Shown here one piece after another: positions 1 to 9,553 of a stretch of 41,690 nucleotides of DNA. The DNA is from Deltaproteobacteria bacterium (GTDB taxonomy: Bacteria; Desulfobacterota; Desulfobacteria; Desulfobacterales; SpSt-501): the NCBI GenBank assembly GCA_016219005.1, contig JACRCN010000064.1:1-41690 (forward strand), read 5' to 3'. Under the pieces are notes generated by a model. It saw only the letters and a program-made list of their open reading frames with translations, did no database searches and was not told the DNA's origin. Numbering within the stretch: the stretch's first letter is position 1; every line of letters starts with the position of its first letter. Both the position numbers and the translations under genes were made by a program.

Positions 1-29
1 AAGCCGACGAATGTGATACGCTTTTTCAT
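1..29 (-). CDS. 5' end of a gene running off the left edge
   Basis: An ATG at 27-29 on the minus strand opens a frame reading MKKRITFVG before the window ends. It is preceded by a perfect AAGGAGG ribosome binding site at 36-42, six bases from the start. The lysine/arginine start followed by hydrophobic residues would fit the beginning of a signal peptide, but nine residues cannot identify a product. The strong ribosome binding site is the main reason to believe the call. Confidence 0.5.
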
Positions 30-134
30 GACCTGCCTCCTTGGTTGTGGCTCTGTATAGGGTTATTCCAGATTCCTATATAACCCACGTTGCAAGGGGC
101 AGGTCACTCCGTTTTTTAACTGTCAGCCATAATG

Positions 135-175
135 TCTAATCCCAACGTCCTTGCCATCCTGGCGATGTTTGGACA
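135..175. repeat. 41-bp repeat, copy 1
   Basis: This 41-bp segment recurs in direct orientation at 4560-4600 with a single difference (CTGGCGATG here, CTGCCGATG there). In the minus-strand frame reading SKHRQDGKDVGIR the difference is synonymous, which may mean both copies derive from one former coding sequence. It lies in the non-coding stretch left of the antiporter gene; the two copies bracket the antiporter and the M6 protease. Confidence 0.7.
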
Positions 176-216
176 CGCAAACTCAACATAATTTAGAGAG
201 GAATGATTAAAAAATA

Positions 217-1431
217 TTAACTGCCACTGCTTGATGCACGGGCGGCATACAGGCGTGAGAGCGGGACCGCAGACATTCCATGCAGGAAAACGCTCAGCAA
301 TACAGTTAGCACTATTACCGACATTATCCGTTCATGCCCTGCCAAGCCCAGCTCGTTAACCACTATCAGCAAGTACAGCACTGAGGCAATCCCACGCGGT
401 CCAAACCACCCGATAAGGCCGACCGACCGCCAATCCAATCGGGTTCCCTTGAGGCAAACCGCAACCGGCACCATGCGGATGACGGTCAGGCTCAAGATAG
501 CATACAGCCATGCCTGCGCATCCCAATACATCGCCACCGCCGGCACCGCGACCAGCCCGAATATCAGGAAGACAAACAGCGCCAACTGCTGGCCTTCCGC
601 CTCCCCGAATTCCTGGATGCGTTCGCGTACGATCGGCGTGTGGGTGCCCAACATCAGGCCGCCGAAGAATGCGGCGATGAAGCCGTTGCCATGAAAGATT
701 TCAGCGAGGGCATAGGACAAAACCGCCAGAGACCAAGCGGTCAATCGTTGAAAAGTCGGGTTCATCCACCCGGATTTGGAAGCCTTGTCGACCAACCGTC
801 CCCCCAGCCATCCCACCAGCGCACCCAGCAGCGGACCGAAAAGAAACTGTTTCAGCGTGAAAACGATCCAATACTGAGCGCCCAGCTCCTCCGCTGTAGC
901 AGATGAAAGCACGGCAATGCATGCCAGGATTGGAGGCAACGCGATGCCGTCATTGAGCCCGCTTTCGACATTAATCGCTTCCTTGATGTTTTCCGGAATG
1001 TCCGGGTTTGTCACGACCGGTTGGCCCAATGCGGCATCCGTCGGGGAGAGAATAAACGCCATCAAGGCCAGCGCCCATGGATTTACATTGTCGAAAAGCG
1101 GCACGGCCAGTGCCAGGCCCAGGCCCATGGTCAGCGGCAGGCCGATCAACAGCAGCCGAAATGGCACCCCTTTTTCTCGAATCAATGAGTGCAGATTTAT
1201 GGTGGATGCATCGACAAACAGTACGAGCACAAGAGTTATTTCCGCCAGAATTCTAACCAGCGGGGCATTGATTCCTTCTTTCAGGTAGCCGAGCCCGATT
1301 GGGCCGGCGACCATGCCGACTGTAACGAATACCATTGCCGCCGAAATCGGCGATCGCTCCGAAGCAAGGGAGAACAATCCAAATCCAAAGATCAACAAGG
1401 CGGCAAAAATGAAAATAGGATAGTCATGCAT
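217..1431 (-). CDS. Na+/H+ antiporter, CPA1/NhaP family
   Basis: This 404-residue polytopic membrane protein should exchange Na+ or K+ for H+ across the inner membrane, serving pH and salt homeostasis. Hydrophobic helices run through the whole length. CPA1 signatures are present: SPTDAALG at residues 129-136, with the ion-site aspartate, and ESGLND at 156-161, carrying the Asn-Asp pair typical of electroneutral CPA1 exchangers. A GWFGPRG motif lies near the C-terminus. I start at 1431 (MHDYPIF); an upstream frame extension to 1512 reads through a decayed porin tail and lacks membrane character. There is no long cytosolic C-terminal regulatory domain. Ion specificity cannot be read from the sequence. 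Confidence 0.88.
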   Translation of the reverse strand: MHDYPIFIFAALLIFGFGLFSLASERSPISAAMVFVTVGMVAGPIGLGYLKEGINAPLVRILAEITLVLVLFVDASTINLHSLIREKGVPFRLLLIGLPLTMGLGLALAVPLFDNVNPWALALMAFILSPTDAALGQPVVTNPDIPENIKEAINVESGLNDGIALPPILACIAVLSSATAEELGAQYWIVFTLKQFLFGPLLGALVGWLGGRLVDKASKSGWMNPTFQRLTAWSLAVLSYALAEIFHGNGFIAAFFGGLMLGTHTPIVRERIQEFGEAEGQQLALFVFLIFGLVAVPAVAMYWDAQAWLYAILSLTVIRMVPVAVCLKGTRLDWRSVGLIGWFGPRGIASVLYLLIVVNELGLAGHERIMSVIVLTVLLSVFLHGMSAVPLSRLYAARASSSGS

Positions 1432-2123
1432 AAACAAGGCCTTTTCGTTGTGACCGAATTTAAAAACTGACACTGGTCTCCAGCACCAGCGCCAGTGCTT
1501 TGCCGATGTCACTGAACTCGTTCGGATGAAAGGTGTACTGGATACGCGCGTGACATAGAACCAGGGGCCCGCCTGGAATTTATGGCTGATATCAATGACC
1601 GTCTCGGTCCCTTTACCATTCAGTAGGGCATTTTAAGATTACTTGATCAAAGGTGCAAGATTTTCTGTAATTCAGACAGGATTCGAGTCAGGCACGCTAT
1701 CCAAACCCGAAGCGTGGCGAAAAAATTTAAATCATACCTGAACCTTCAGAAGCCCCAGCCTTACAATAACTCCCCATTATCTTGCTACAAGGTATCTCGT
1801 CAGATCAGAGGGGCGGTCCTGTTTGGGTGGTCTTGCTATCTTCAGCTTTCAGAAGATACTTTTCGTAGGGCCTCATTGCGTAATGAAATACATTATAGAC
1901 CTTATTCCTTCCTATGTCTTTTCGAATTACAAATGATGTAACTTCTGAGAATACCTACTTTACTTCTTGGCAGCCTTATTTGAATGGCAACTATAAGAAA
2001 ACAATTGTTCCCCGAATAGAAGGGCAGGCAGCGTAAAGGATAAGAGCCGACTGTTTGAATATCGTAGTACCGAGCCACAATCGCAAGGGAGCGGATTGGG
2101 GCCACAAGCATGGAGGTGAGGAA
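1432..2123. other. long non-coding stretch left of the M6 protease gene
   Basis: About 690 bases hold no intact gene that I can support. The left 200 bases contain the decayed porin tail described separately. The remainder, about 1640-2110, is AT-richer than the flanks. Short open frames here, one of 75 codons at 1714-1941, have no recognisable domain or ribosome binding site. The end of the stretch supplies the ribosome binding site of the protease gene. Confidence 0.6.
1460..1634 (-). pseudogene. C-terminal remnant of an outer-membrane porin (OprB-like)
   Basis: Read on the minus strand, two adjoining frames together give a porin-like tail. The first reads GTETVIDISHKFQAGPWFYVT and the second, after a frame change near 1550, continues QYTFHPNEFSDIGKALAL and ends ETSVSF at a TAA stop (1460-1462). 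Alternating hydrophobic residues, the GPWFYV..QYTFHPN pattern and the terminal phenylalanine are typical of the last two beta-strands of OprB-type carbohydrate porins. Only about 58 codons survive, with an in-frame stop directly upstream, so this is a relic. The antiporter's extended reading frame overlaps it. Family assignment is by eye. Confidence 0.45.
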
Positions 2124-4415
2124 ATGGCAACACCATTCATCGGCAAGACGTTCACATTCACTCAACCTGACGGAACCAAGATTCAGGTGCGTGGCTGGGG
2201 CGATCAACACTATGCGGTGTTCGAGACTCTGGATGGATACACCATCGTCAAGAATCCCAACACGGGATTTTTAGAAATCGCCCAGCTATCGAACAATGGA
2301 ACCGCGCTGGAACCAGCCGCCGGCCCTCAAGGCAACTTGGATGGTGCTCGCGCTGGGGTACGGCCCGGCCTGCGAACCGACCGTGAGACAGCTCGTGCCC
2401 GTGGCTTAGAGGGAGCGCTGCGATTGGGTGGCCGACGGTGCGATCAGCGACGCGAGCAACACAGGAATCTGGCCCGAGCGGCTCGTACTTTGCGTGGCCC
2501 CGTGTTCGCGCCCCCGCAAGGCGCGACCGTCGGTGATTTCGTCGGACTCTGCCTCTTAATCGATTTTTCCGACGAAATCGGCACGATTTCCCGAAACGAA
2601 GTCGACAACTTCTGCAACCAACAGGGGTACTCGGGTTTCGGCAACAACGGGTCCGTCTCCGACTATTTTTTCGCCAATTCCCTCGGCCGCTGCCGTTATA
2701 CGAATATCGTGGTACCCTACTACCGGGCACAACACCCCAAGTCGTATTATACGAACCCCAGCATATCGCAGGGCGTCCGTGCCCGGCAACTCATTGTTGA
2801 AGCACTCGCCCATCTGAAAGCCAACCATTTCGATTTCACGCCGTTGACTGCCGACAACGACGGTTTTGTATACGCCATGAACGTCTACTATTCCGGTGAG
2901 GTCGTCAACAACTGGGCTGAAGGATTGTGGCCGCATGCGTGGCATTTAGAGACACCCATCTTGCTGGCACCCGGCAAGTCTGCTTTTGATTATCAGTTTA
3001 CCGACATGAGCCACCAACTCAGTCTTGGTACATTTTGCCATGAGAATGGGCACATGTTGTGCGACTATCCGGATTTGTACGACTATGGGAACGAATCGAG
3101 CGGCGTAGGGGCCTATTGCCTGATGTGCGCCGGCGGCAACATCAACGAAAAGAACCCGACTCACATCTCCGCCTACTTGAAACGATTGTCGGGATGGGCC
3201 AACAGCGTGACGACCATTCAGCACAACCAAGAGGTTGTGCTCCCCGCTGGTCAAAACGATTTTGCGATGTTTGCAAAAAACAGCGGCGAATACTTCATCG
3301 TCGAAAACCGGACGAAGCACGGCCGCGACGTGTCTCTCCCGGACGAAGGACTTGCGATCTGGCATGTGGACGAGGACGGGAATAACAGCAACGAACAAAG
3401 GACCCCCGCTCAACACTACGAGCTTTCCCTGGAACAGGCGGATGGAGCCTTTCGCCTGGAAACCACGCCGAATCAATTCGGGGATTCAACCGACCTCTAT
3501 GGTCAGGCGAACAAACGATTCGCTGATACAACATTTCCCAACAGTAAATGGTGGGATGGAACGGCTTCCAATCTGGACATCTCAGAGATTACCGGACCGG
3601 GAGACACTGTAAGCTTTCGAACCAAACTGTCTGAGGATGGCGCGAACTCGCAAACAATCCGACGCGAGTCTAACCCGGGGCGGAACATCCCAGACAATCA
3701 AGTAGGTGGAGTGACGGATACCATCACCATCGATCAGGCTGAGATCATTGCGAGCGCCAAGGTGTCGCTCGACATTACCCATACCTATAGGGGCGATCTG
3801 CAAGTCACTCTGCTGACTCCATGGGGTGCTGCCGTCCTGTTGCAGCAACGGAACCAGGGGGGCAGTGCCGATCACATCCAACGAACGATCAACGAGTCGG
3901 ACCTGCCGGCTCTGGCAACCTTCCGCGGCCGCAGCACACAGGGCGAATGGCGGCTTTCTGTTCAGGATTTGGCAGCGGCGGATGTGGGCGTACTCAACAG
4001 TTGGGCTGTGGAGTTCACAACGGCCGGGACACCGCAGGGGCAGATCGTGTTGGAAGAGGCGCCGGGCACACACATCCCCGACAACAACGCGGCGGGGATC
4101 CAACGTTCTCAGACGTCCAATGCTCCCGGCTTAGTCGGCAGCGTGGAGGTGTCCGTGGATATCTCCCACAGCTATATTGGCGATCTGCAAGTCAGCTTGC
4201 GGGCACCGGCTGGCACGGAGGTAATCCTCCATAATGAGACCGGAGGATCCGGTGATAACCTGGTAAAGACCTACACCTCGGCTACCACCGCAGCGCTTGG
4301 GAGCCTTGCAGGACAACCGATCAGCGGGACATGGCGGCTGAGTGTCTCGGATCGCGCAGACCAAGATGTCGGCAAGCTAAATAGTTGGCGCGTGGTGATT
4401 CATCCTGCTCTGTAA
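2124..4415 (+). CDS. M6-family metalloprotease with two C-terminal P domains
   Basis: This 763-residue protein is a zinc endopeptidase of the immune-inhibitor-A type. The zinc site HENGH at residues 306-310 sits in the M6 context (FCHENGHMLCDYPDLYDYG). The N-terminus (TFTFTQPDGT, then DGYTIVKNP) matches the propeptide-like start seen in such enzymes. After about residue 510 come two tandem P-type beta-sandwich domains, each with IPDN near the start, a (T/S)Y.GDLQV strand in the middle and W.L.V.D.A..D.G.LNSW at the end. The start at 2124 follows GGAGGTGAGGAA; an earlier in-frame ATG at 2055 has no such site. No classical signal peptide is visible, which is odd for a protease expected to act outside the cell. 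The gene stands alone. Confidence 0.85.
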   Translation: MATPFIGKTFTFTQPDGTKIQVRGWGDQHYAVFETLDGYTIVKNPNTGFLEIAQLSNNGTALEPAAGPQGNLDGARAGVRPGLRTDRETARARGLEGALRLGGRRCDQRREQHRNLARAARTLRGPVFAPPQGATVGDFVGLCLLIDFSDEIGTISRNEVDNFCNQQGYSGFGNNGSVSDYFFANSLGRCRYTNIVVPYYRAQHPKSYYTNPSISQGVRARQLIVEALAHLKANHFDFTPLTADNDGFVYAMNVYYSGEVVNNWAEGLWPHAWHLETPILLAPGKSAFDYQFTDMSHQLSLGTFCHENGHMLCDYPDLYDYGNESSGVGAYCLMCAGGNINEKNPTHISAYLKRLSGWANSVTTIQHNQEVVLPAGQNDFAMFAKNSGEYFIVENRTKHGRDVSLPDEGLAIWHVDEDGNNSNEQRTPAQHYELSLEQADGAFRLETTPNQFGDSTDLYGQANKRFADTTFPNSKWWDGTASNLDISEITGPGDTVSFRTKLSEDGANSQTIRRESNPGRNIPDNQVGGVTDTITIDQAEIIASAKVSLDITHTYRGDLQVTLLTPWGAAVLLQQRNQGGSADHIQRTINESDLPALATFRGRSTQGEWRLSVQDLAAADVGVLNSWAVEFTTAGTPQGQIVLEEAPGTHIPDNNAAGIQRSQTSNAPGLVGSVEVSVDISHSYIGDLQVSLRAPAGTEVILHNETGGSGDNLVKTYTSATTAALGSLAGQPISGTWRLSVSDRADQDVGKLNSWRVVIHPAL

Positions 4416-4511
4416 CGGCCGGGTAGTTTAGAACCGGCCTTGGTCGTCTGGGCGGCTTCGTGCATCTGTATTTTTGTTAACTTTGCCAAAAAGCAACCCG
4501 ACTCAGAGTAC

Positions 4512-4527
4512 GTATATCGGCGATTGA
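4512..4527. repeat. 16-bp repeat, copy 1
   Basis: The sequence GTATATCGGCGATTGA occurs here and, identically and in the same orientation, at 17488-17503. Both copies lie in non-coding DNA, one before and one after the redox gene cluster. Confidence 0.6.
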
Positions 4528-4559
4528 GGTAACCATTCCTTAAACTGCACCTTTGTACA

Positions 4560-4600
4560 TCTAATCCCAACGTCCTTGCCATCCTGCCGATGTTTGGACA
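4560..4600. repeat. 41-bp repeat, copy 2
   Basis: Direct repeat of 135-175 with one mismatch. It falls inside a 100-codon minus-strand open frame of unknown meaning (4503-4805) and lies 33 bases from the 16-bp repeat copy at 4512-4527. Confidence 0.7.
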
Positions 4601-4810
4601 AGGCACGAAGTCCAATCCTCACCGGTTTGTCGATCTCACTTTTCGGCGGTTCGGGCACTTGCTGTGCGTTATTCCACCGACATCCGCTCGTCGGCTTTGC
4701 AGGCAATCGGGTCAAGGCTGACCGGATGCAACGGGTGTGCTTTTGATGCCTCCTGAAAATCTTGAGTTTATTGACTTCATCATCTTGCGCCAGTAAGATC
4801 GTCATATCCC

Positions 4811-4856
4811 TTCCGGAGTCACAATACCGAGGCTTTTGAAGCCGCTTCCGGAGTCA
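4811..4856. promoter_or_regulatory. paired 11-bp direct repeats before the Tat-AKR gene
   Basis: TTCCGGAGTCA occurs at 4811-4821 and again at 4846-4856, 35 bases apart, with a small GGCTT/AAGCC hairpin between them. The second copy ends 24 bases before the start codon at 4881. The arrangement could be an operator for a regulator such as the AraC protein of this window, or a small local duplication. I see no clear promoter hexamers. Confidence 0.35.
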
Positions 4857-4880
4857 ATCCATCGCAAGGAGAAATCCAAC

Positions 4881-6125
4881 ATGTCCGGCGAGAAGGGAAT
4901 TCTATCAAGGCGAGAGTTCATTAAAGCCGCAGGTGCAGCCGGTTTAGGATCTGCACTCGTACCCTTAAGGTCTCTGACCGCGGCGGACGCCGGCACTTCA
5001 ACGACGGGGTCGGAGCAAATGGTTGTGCCTACGCGGCCGTTTGGCAAGACAGGGGTGGACGTTTCCATCCTTTCACTGGGCGGCGTCTTGAAGGACACCG
5101 ACCAACTCGTTTTCCGGCAGGCTTTTAAATCAGGAATTACCTATTGGGATACAGCCGATTCATATGGATGGGGAAGCAACGAAAAGGCTATCGGGAACTA
5201 CTTTGCCAAGTTCCCGGGCGACAGAAAAAAAGTGTTCCTGGTAACCAAGACCGCCAGTTCAAACGCACAAGAATTGTCCGATAAATTGAATACCTCGCTT
5301 CAGCGAATGAATACTCCCTATATCGATATGTATCTCATTCATTATGTAAGCGATGTCAGCAAGGAGTTGACCCCAGAAGTCAAAGCGTGGGCCGAGAGTG
5401 CCAAATCCAAAGGAACAATTCGTCTATTCGGGTTCAGCGCCCATAAAAATATGGAAAACAGCATGCTGGCGGCAGCCAAACTGGGATGGGTCGATGGGAT
5501 CATGATGAGTTATAACTACCGGCTGATGGTAAAGGATGAAATGAAAAGAGCAGTGGATGCCTGTGCCAAGGCCGGCATCGGGTTGACCGCGATGAAGACG
5601 CAGGCCACCTTCTCGGCCAATTTTTACGCCTCGATCGGATCCGAGACCGATGATGCACTGAAGATGACGGAGAACTTCCTGAAAAAAGGATACACCACCG
5701 AACAGGCCAAGCTCAAGGTGGTTTGGGAAAATACCCATATAGCCAGCATCTGCTCGGCCATGCCGAATATGACGATCCTCCAGGCCAATATTGACGCAGC
5801 GCTGAATAAGCAGCGTTTATCCGAGGGTGACAAGCAACGGCTGGAACAATATGCTCGAGAAACGGCTCCCGGCTACTGCTCCGGGTGCGCTCATATCTGC
5901 GAATCAGCGGTCGACCTGGGCGTCCCGATCAGCGATATATTGCGCTGTTCCATGTACGCTCACGGCTATGGCTGTCGGGATATGGCGTTGAGCCTATTTA
6001 ATAGGTTGCCGACCGGCGCCAGAGATAATGTCTTTAAGGCCGACTATTCGAAGGCAGAAAAATCCTGTCCCCAAAAAATCCAAATCGGCAGAGTCTTAAA
6101 AAGGGCATGCGAGGATTTGGGATAG
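4881..6125 (+). CDS. Tat-exported aldo/keto reductase with C-terminal Fe-S-like motif
   Basis: The protein has 414 residues. A twin-arginine signal (SRREFIKAAG, residues 9-18) suggests export of the folded protein or anchoring in the membrane. An aldo/keto reductase barrel follows, with the tetrad Asp90, Tyr95, Lys123 and His154 intact (WDTADSYG, VTKT, YLIHYV). The C-terminal 90 residues carry CSGCAHIC, a C-x2-C-x3-C pattern, with two more cysteines downstream (ILRCSMY, GYGCRDM), suggesting a 4Fe-4S cluster. Such enzymes may take electrons through the cluster rather than from free NADPH. The start at 4881 follows AAGGAG; an upstream ATG at 4836 would displace the Tat signal. It converges on the redox operon, whose last gene ends 27 bases away. 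Substrate unknown. Confidence 0.82.
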   Translation: MSGEKGILSRREFIKAAGAAGLGSALVPLRSLTAADAGTSTTGSEQMVVPTRPFGKTGVDVSILSLGGVLKDTDQLVFRQAFKSGITYWDTADSYGWGSNEKAIGNYFAKFPGDRKKVFLVTKTASSNAQELSDKLNTSLQRMNTPYIDMYLIHYVSDVSKELTPEVKAWAESAKSKGTIRLFGFSAHKNMENSMLAAAKLGWVDGIMMSYNYRLMVKDEMKRAVDACAKAGIGLTAMKTQATFSANFYASIGSETDDALKMTENFLKKGYTTEQAKLKVVWENTHIASICSAMPNMTILQANIDAALNKQRLSEGDKQRLEQYARETAPGYCSGCAHICESAVDLGVPISDILRCSMYAHGYGCRDMALSLFNRLPTGARDNVFKADYSKAEKSCPQKIQIGRVLKRACEDLG

Positions 6126-6151
6126 CCGAAAGTGTTTTGAAAATGATCACA

Positions 6152-6871
6152 TTACTTTTGGCTTCGAGCCGCTATGACTTTTTCCAGGACGGCTGATGCA
6201 TTATCCGCTTCTTTTTTTCCGACTTTCAATTCGAGCACTGATATCAAGCTCCTCATCTGTGCCAGGGTCAACCCTACATTAAACCCCACGTTGAAATGGC
6301 CTTGGAGTTGGGGATTGACGCCGGCCATGCTGGCCAAGGCTGAAATGGTTGCTATCTCTCTGCTCTGGAAATCCAGGTTGTCGCGTCCGAAGATATCCCC
6401 GAATAGGTGCCCTTTCAAAAACTTGTCAATGGCGGGAGCGAAAGCAATATACTTTCCGGTGGCCGGCGCCCCTATCAGCCTTGTCTGAATTTCCGTTCCG
6501 AGATCGATGATGCTTTTGTTGGCAGGCATAGGGCTTGGTTCTTTGCCAAGCTCGTCCTTGATGCCTTTCTGCTCCCGTTCTTCCATGACGCCTATGAAGG
6601 TGTTGATACCGTTCAGACTCCGTGGAAAGCCGGCGTAGGCATACAACTGCACGAGAATTTCCTTGATCTCGTTGACCGTGAGCCCGGCCTCCAGGCCTTC
6701 ATTCAGGGCTGTTTTCAGTTTTTCCTGGTCGCCATTGGCCGTAAAAGCCGAAATGGCAACGATGCCCTGTTGTTTGGGGCTTAACGCTTGAGTATTCACC
6801 GTCTGTGCCTCAGCAATGGTTACAATGCTCAGCATCAAGGCAAGTGTAACTGCCAGAATCGTTGTGTTCAT
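6152..6871 (-). CDS. secreted two-domain carboxymuconolactone decarboxylase-family protein
   Basis: The protein has 239 residues. A signal peptide (MNTTILAVTLALMLSIVTIAEA) precedes two copies of the alpha-helical CMD fold, roughly residues 30-105 and 145-232. The first carries GLTVNEIKEILVQLYAYAGFPRS, the second IATISALASMAGVNPQL; only parts of these are quoted as landmarks. CMD proteins include true decarboxylases and AhpD-like peroxidases, but no CxxC pair is visible, so AhpD-type peroxidase activity is unlikely. The start at 6871 follows AAGGAG. It is the last gene of the minus-strand operon and starts 11 bases after the cupin stop. CMD plus cupin is a common pair in aromatic or quinone metabolism clusters. 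Exact role unknown. Confidence 0.82.
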   Translation of the reverse strand: MNTTILAVTLALMLSIVTIAEAQTVNTQALSPKQQGIVAISAFTANGDQEKLKTALNEGLEAGLTVNEIKEILVQLYAYAGFPRSLNGINTFIGVMEEREQKGIKDELGKEPSPMPANKSIIDLGTEIQTRLIGAPATGKYIAFAPAIDKFLKGHLFGDIFGRDNLDFQSREIATISALASMAGVNPQLQGHFNVGFNVGLTLAQMRSLISVLELKVGKKEADNASAVLEKVIAARSQK

Positions 6872-6882
6872 GATCAACTCCT

Positions 6883-7377
6883 TCATTTGCCGTTGTATTG
6901 TTCGTCACTGACCTTTTCCATCCATTCAACGTTTTTGCCATCAAGTGTTCCCGTGATGGCGATATGAGTCATGGCGGTGGTGGGGGAGGCTCCGTGCCAA
7001 TGCTTTACCCCTGGCGGACACCAGATCACGTCGCCCGCCTTGATCTCATCGACCTTGCCTTCCCATTCCCCGGTTCGGCCGACACCGGCCGTGACGAGCA
7101 GGTGCTGCCCTTTCGGGTGAATATGCCATGCAGACCTGGCGCCGGGCTCGAAGGTGACATAGGCGCTGGAAAAGGGTGCCGAATCATTTGCTGGAAACAG
7201 GGGGTCGACACGCACATTCCCGGTAAAATACTCGGCAGGCCCTTTGACGGAAAGCTGAGAGCCGGCCCGTGAGATTGTTTGCGATTTTTTAATTGCCTCG
7301 GCGGCAACTGCCTGGCTTTCAAAAGTGCCTGTTGATAAGAGCAAAGAGATCGAAAAAAGCATTGCTGTGAATTTCAT
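6883..7377 (-). CDS. secreted cupin-domain protein
   Basis: This 164-residue protein has a cleavable signal peptide (MKFTAMLFSISLLLSTGTFESQAVAA), then a single small beta-barrel cupin. Metal-binding-type residues appear in WHIHPKGQHLLV, around residues 83-94, and a later HWHG supplies further histidines. GDVIWCPPGVKHWHG is the second cupin motif. The family contains isomerases, oxygenases and binding proteins, so chemistry cannot be assigned. The ribosome binding site is GAGGGGATGAAAA-ATG. It lies 80 bases after the aldo/keto reductase and directly before the CMD gene. Both have signal peptides, so they probably work together in the periplasm. Confidence 0.85.
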   Translation of the reverse strand: MKFTAMLFSISLLLSTGTFESQAVAAEAIKKSQTISRAGSQLSVKGPAEYFTGNVRVDPLFPANDSAPFSSAYVTFEPGARSAWHIHPKGQHLLVTAGVGRTGEWEGKVDEIKAGDVIWCPPGVKHWHGASPTTAMTHIAITGTLDGKNVEWMEKVSDEQYNGK

Positions 7378-7457
7378 TTTTCATCCCCTCTATACAATGA
7401 TTGTGGCAGTGGATAACTCTCAGTTCTTTTTGCCCCTTTTCTTTTCATGACAGTTGC

Positions 7458-9528
<2,071 letters not shown>

Positions 9529-9553
9529 GGATTTATCCTCCTATAATTAGCGT

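Larger units (their letters stand above)
4416..4880. other. non-coding stretch between protease and Tat-AKR genes
   Basis: This 465-base stretch contains copy 2 of the 41-bp repeat, a 16-bp repeat shared with 17488-17503, and two 11-bp direct repeats just before the aldo/keto reductase gene. A weak inverted repeat (GGCCGG...CCGGCC) directly follows the protease stop, but no T-run follows it. A 100-codon minus-strand frame at 4503-4805 spans the repeat; it has no recognisable domain and may be a decayed gene. Confidence 0.5.

Noticed and set aside
1714-1941. 75-codon plus-strand reading frame before the protease
   Set aside because: No ribosome binding site or domain, and the composition is that of non-coding DNA.
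4503-4805. 100-codon minus-strand reading frame spanning the 41-bp repeat
   Set aside because: A GGAAGGGAT-like site precedes it, but the product has no domain, is rich in scattered basic residues and matches no family I know. I treat it as a possible decayed gene only.
6127-6165. Ten-pair inverted repeat between the converging AKR and CMD genes as bidirectional terminator
   Set aside because: The arms pair with one G-U, but no T-run follows on either strand and the right arm is coding.
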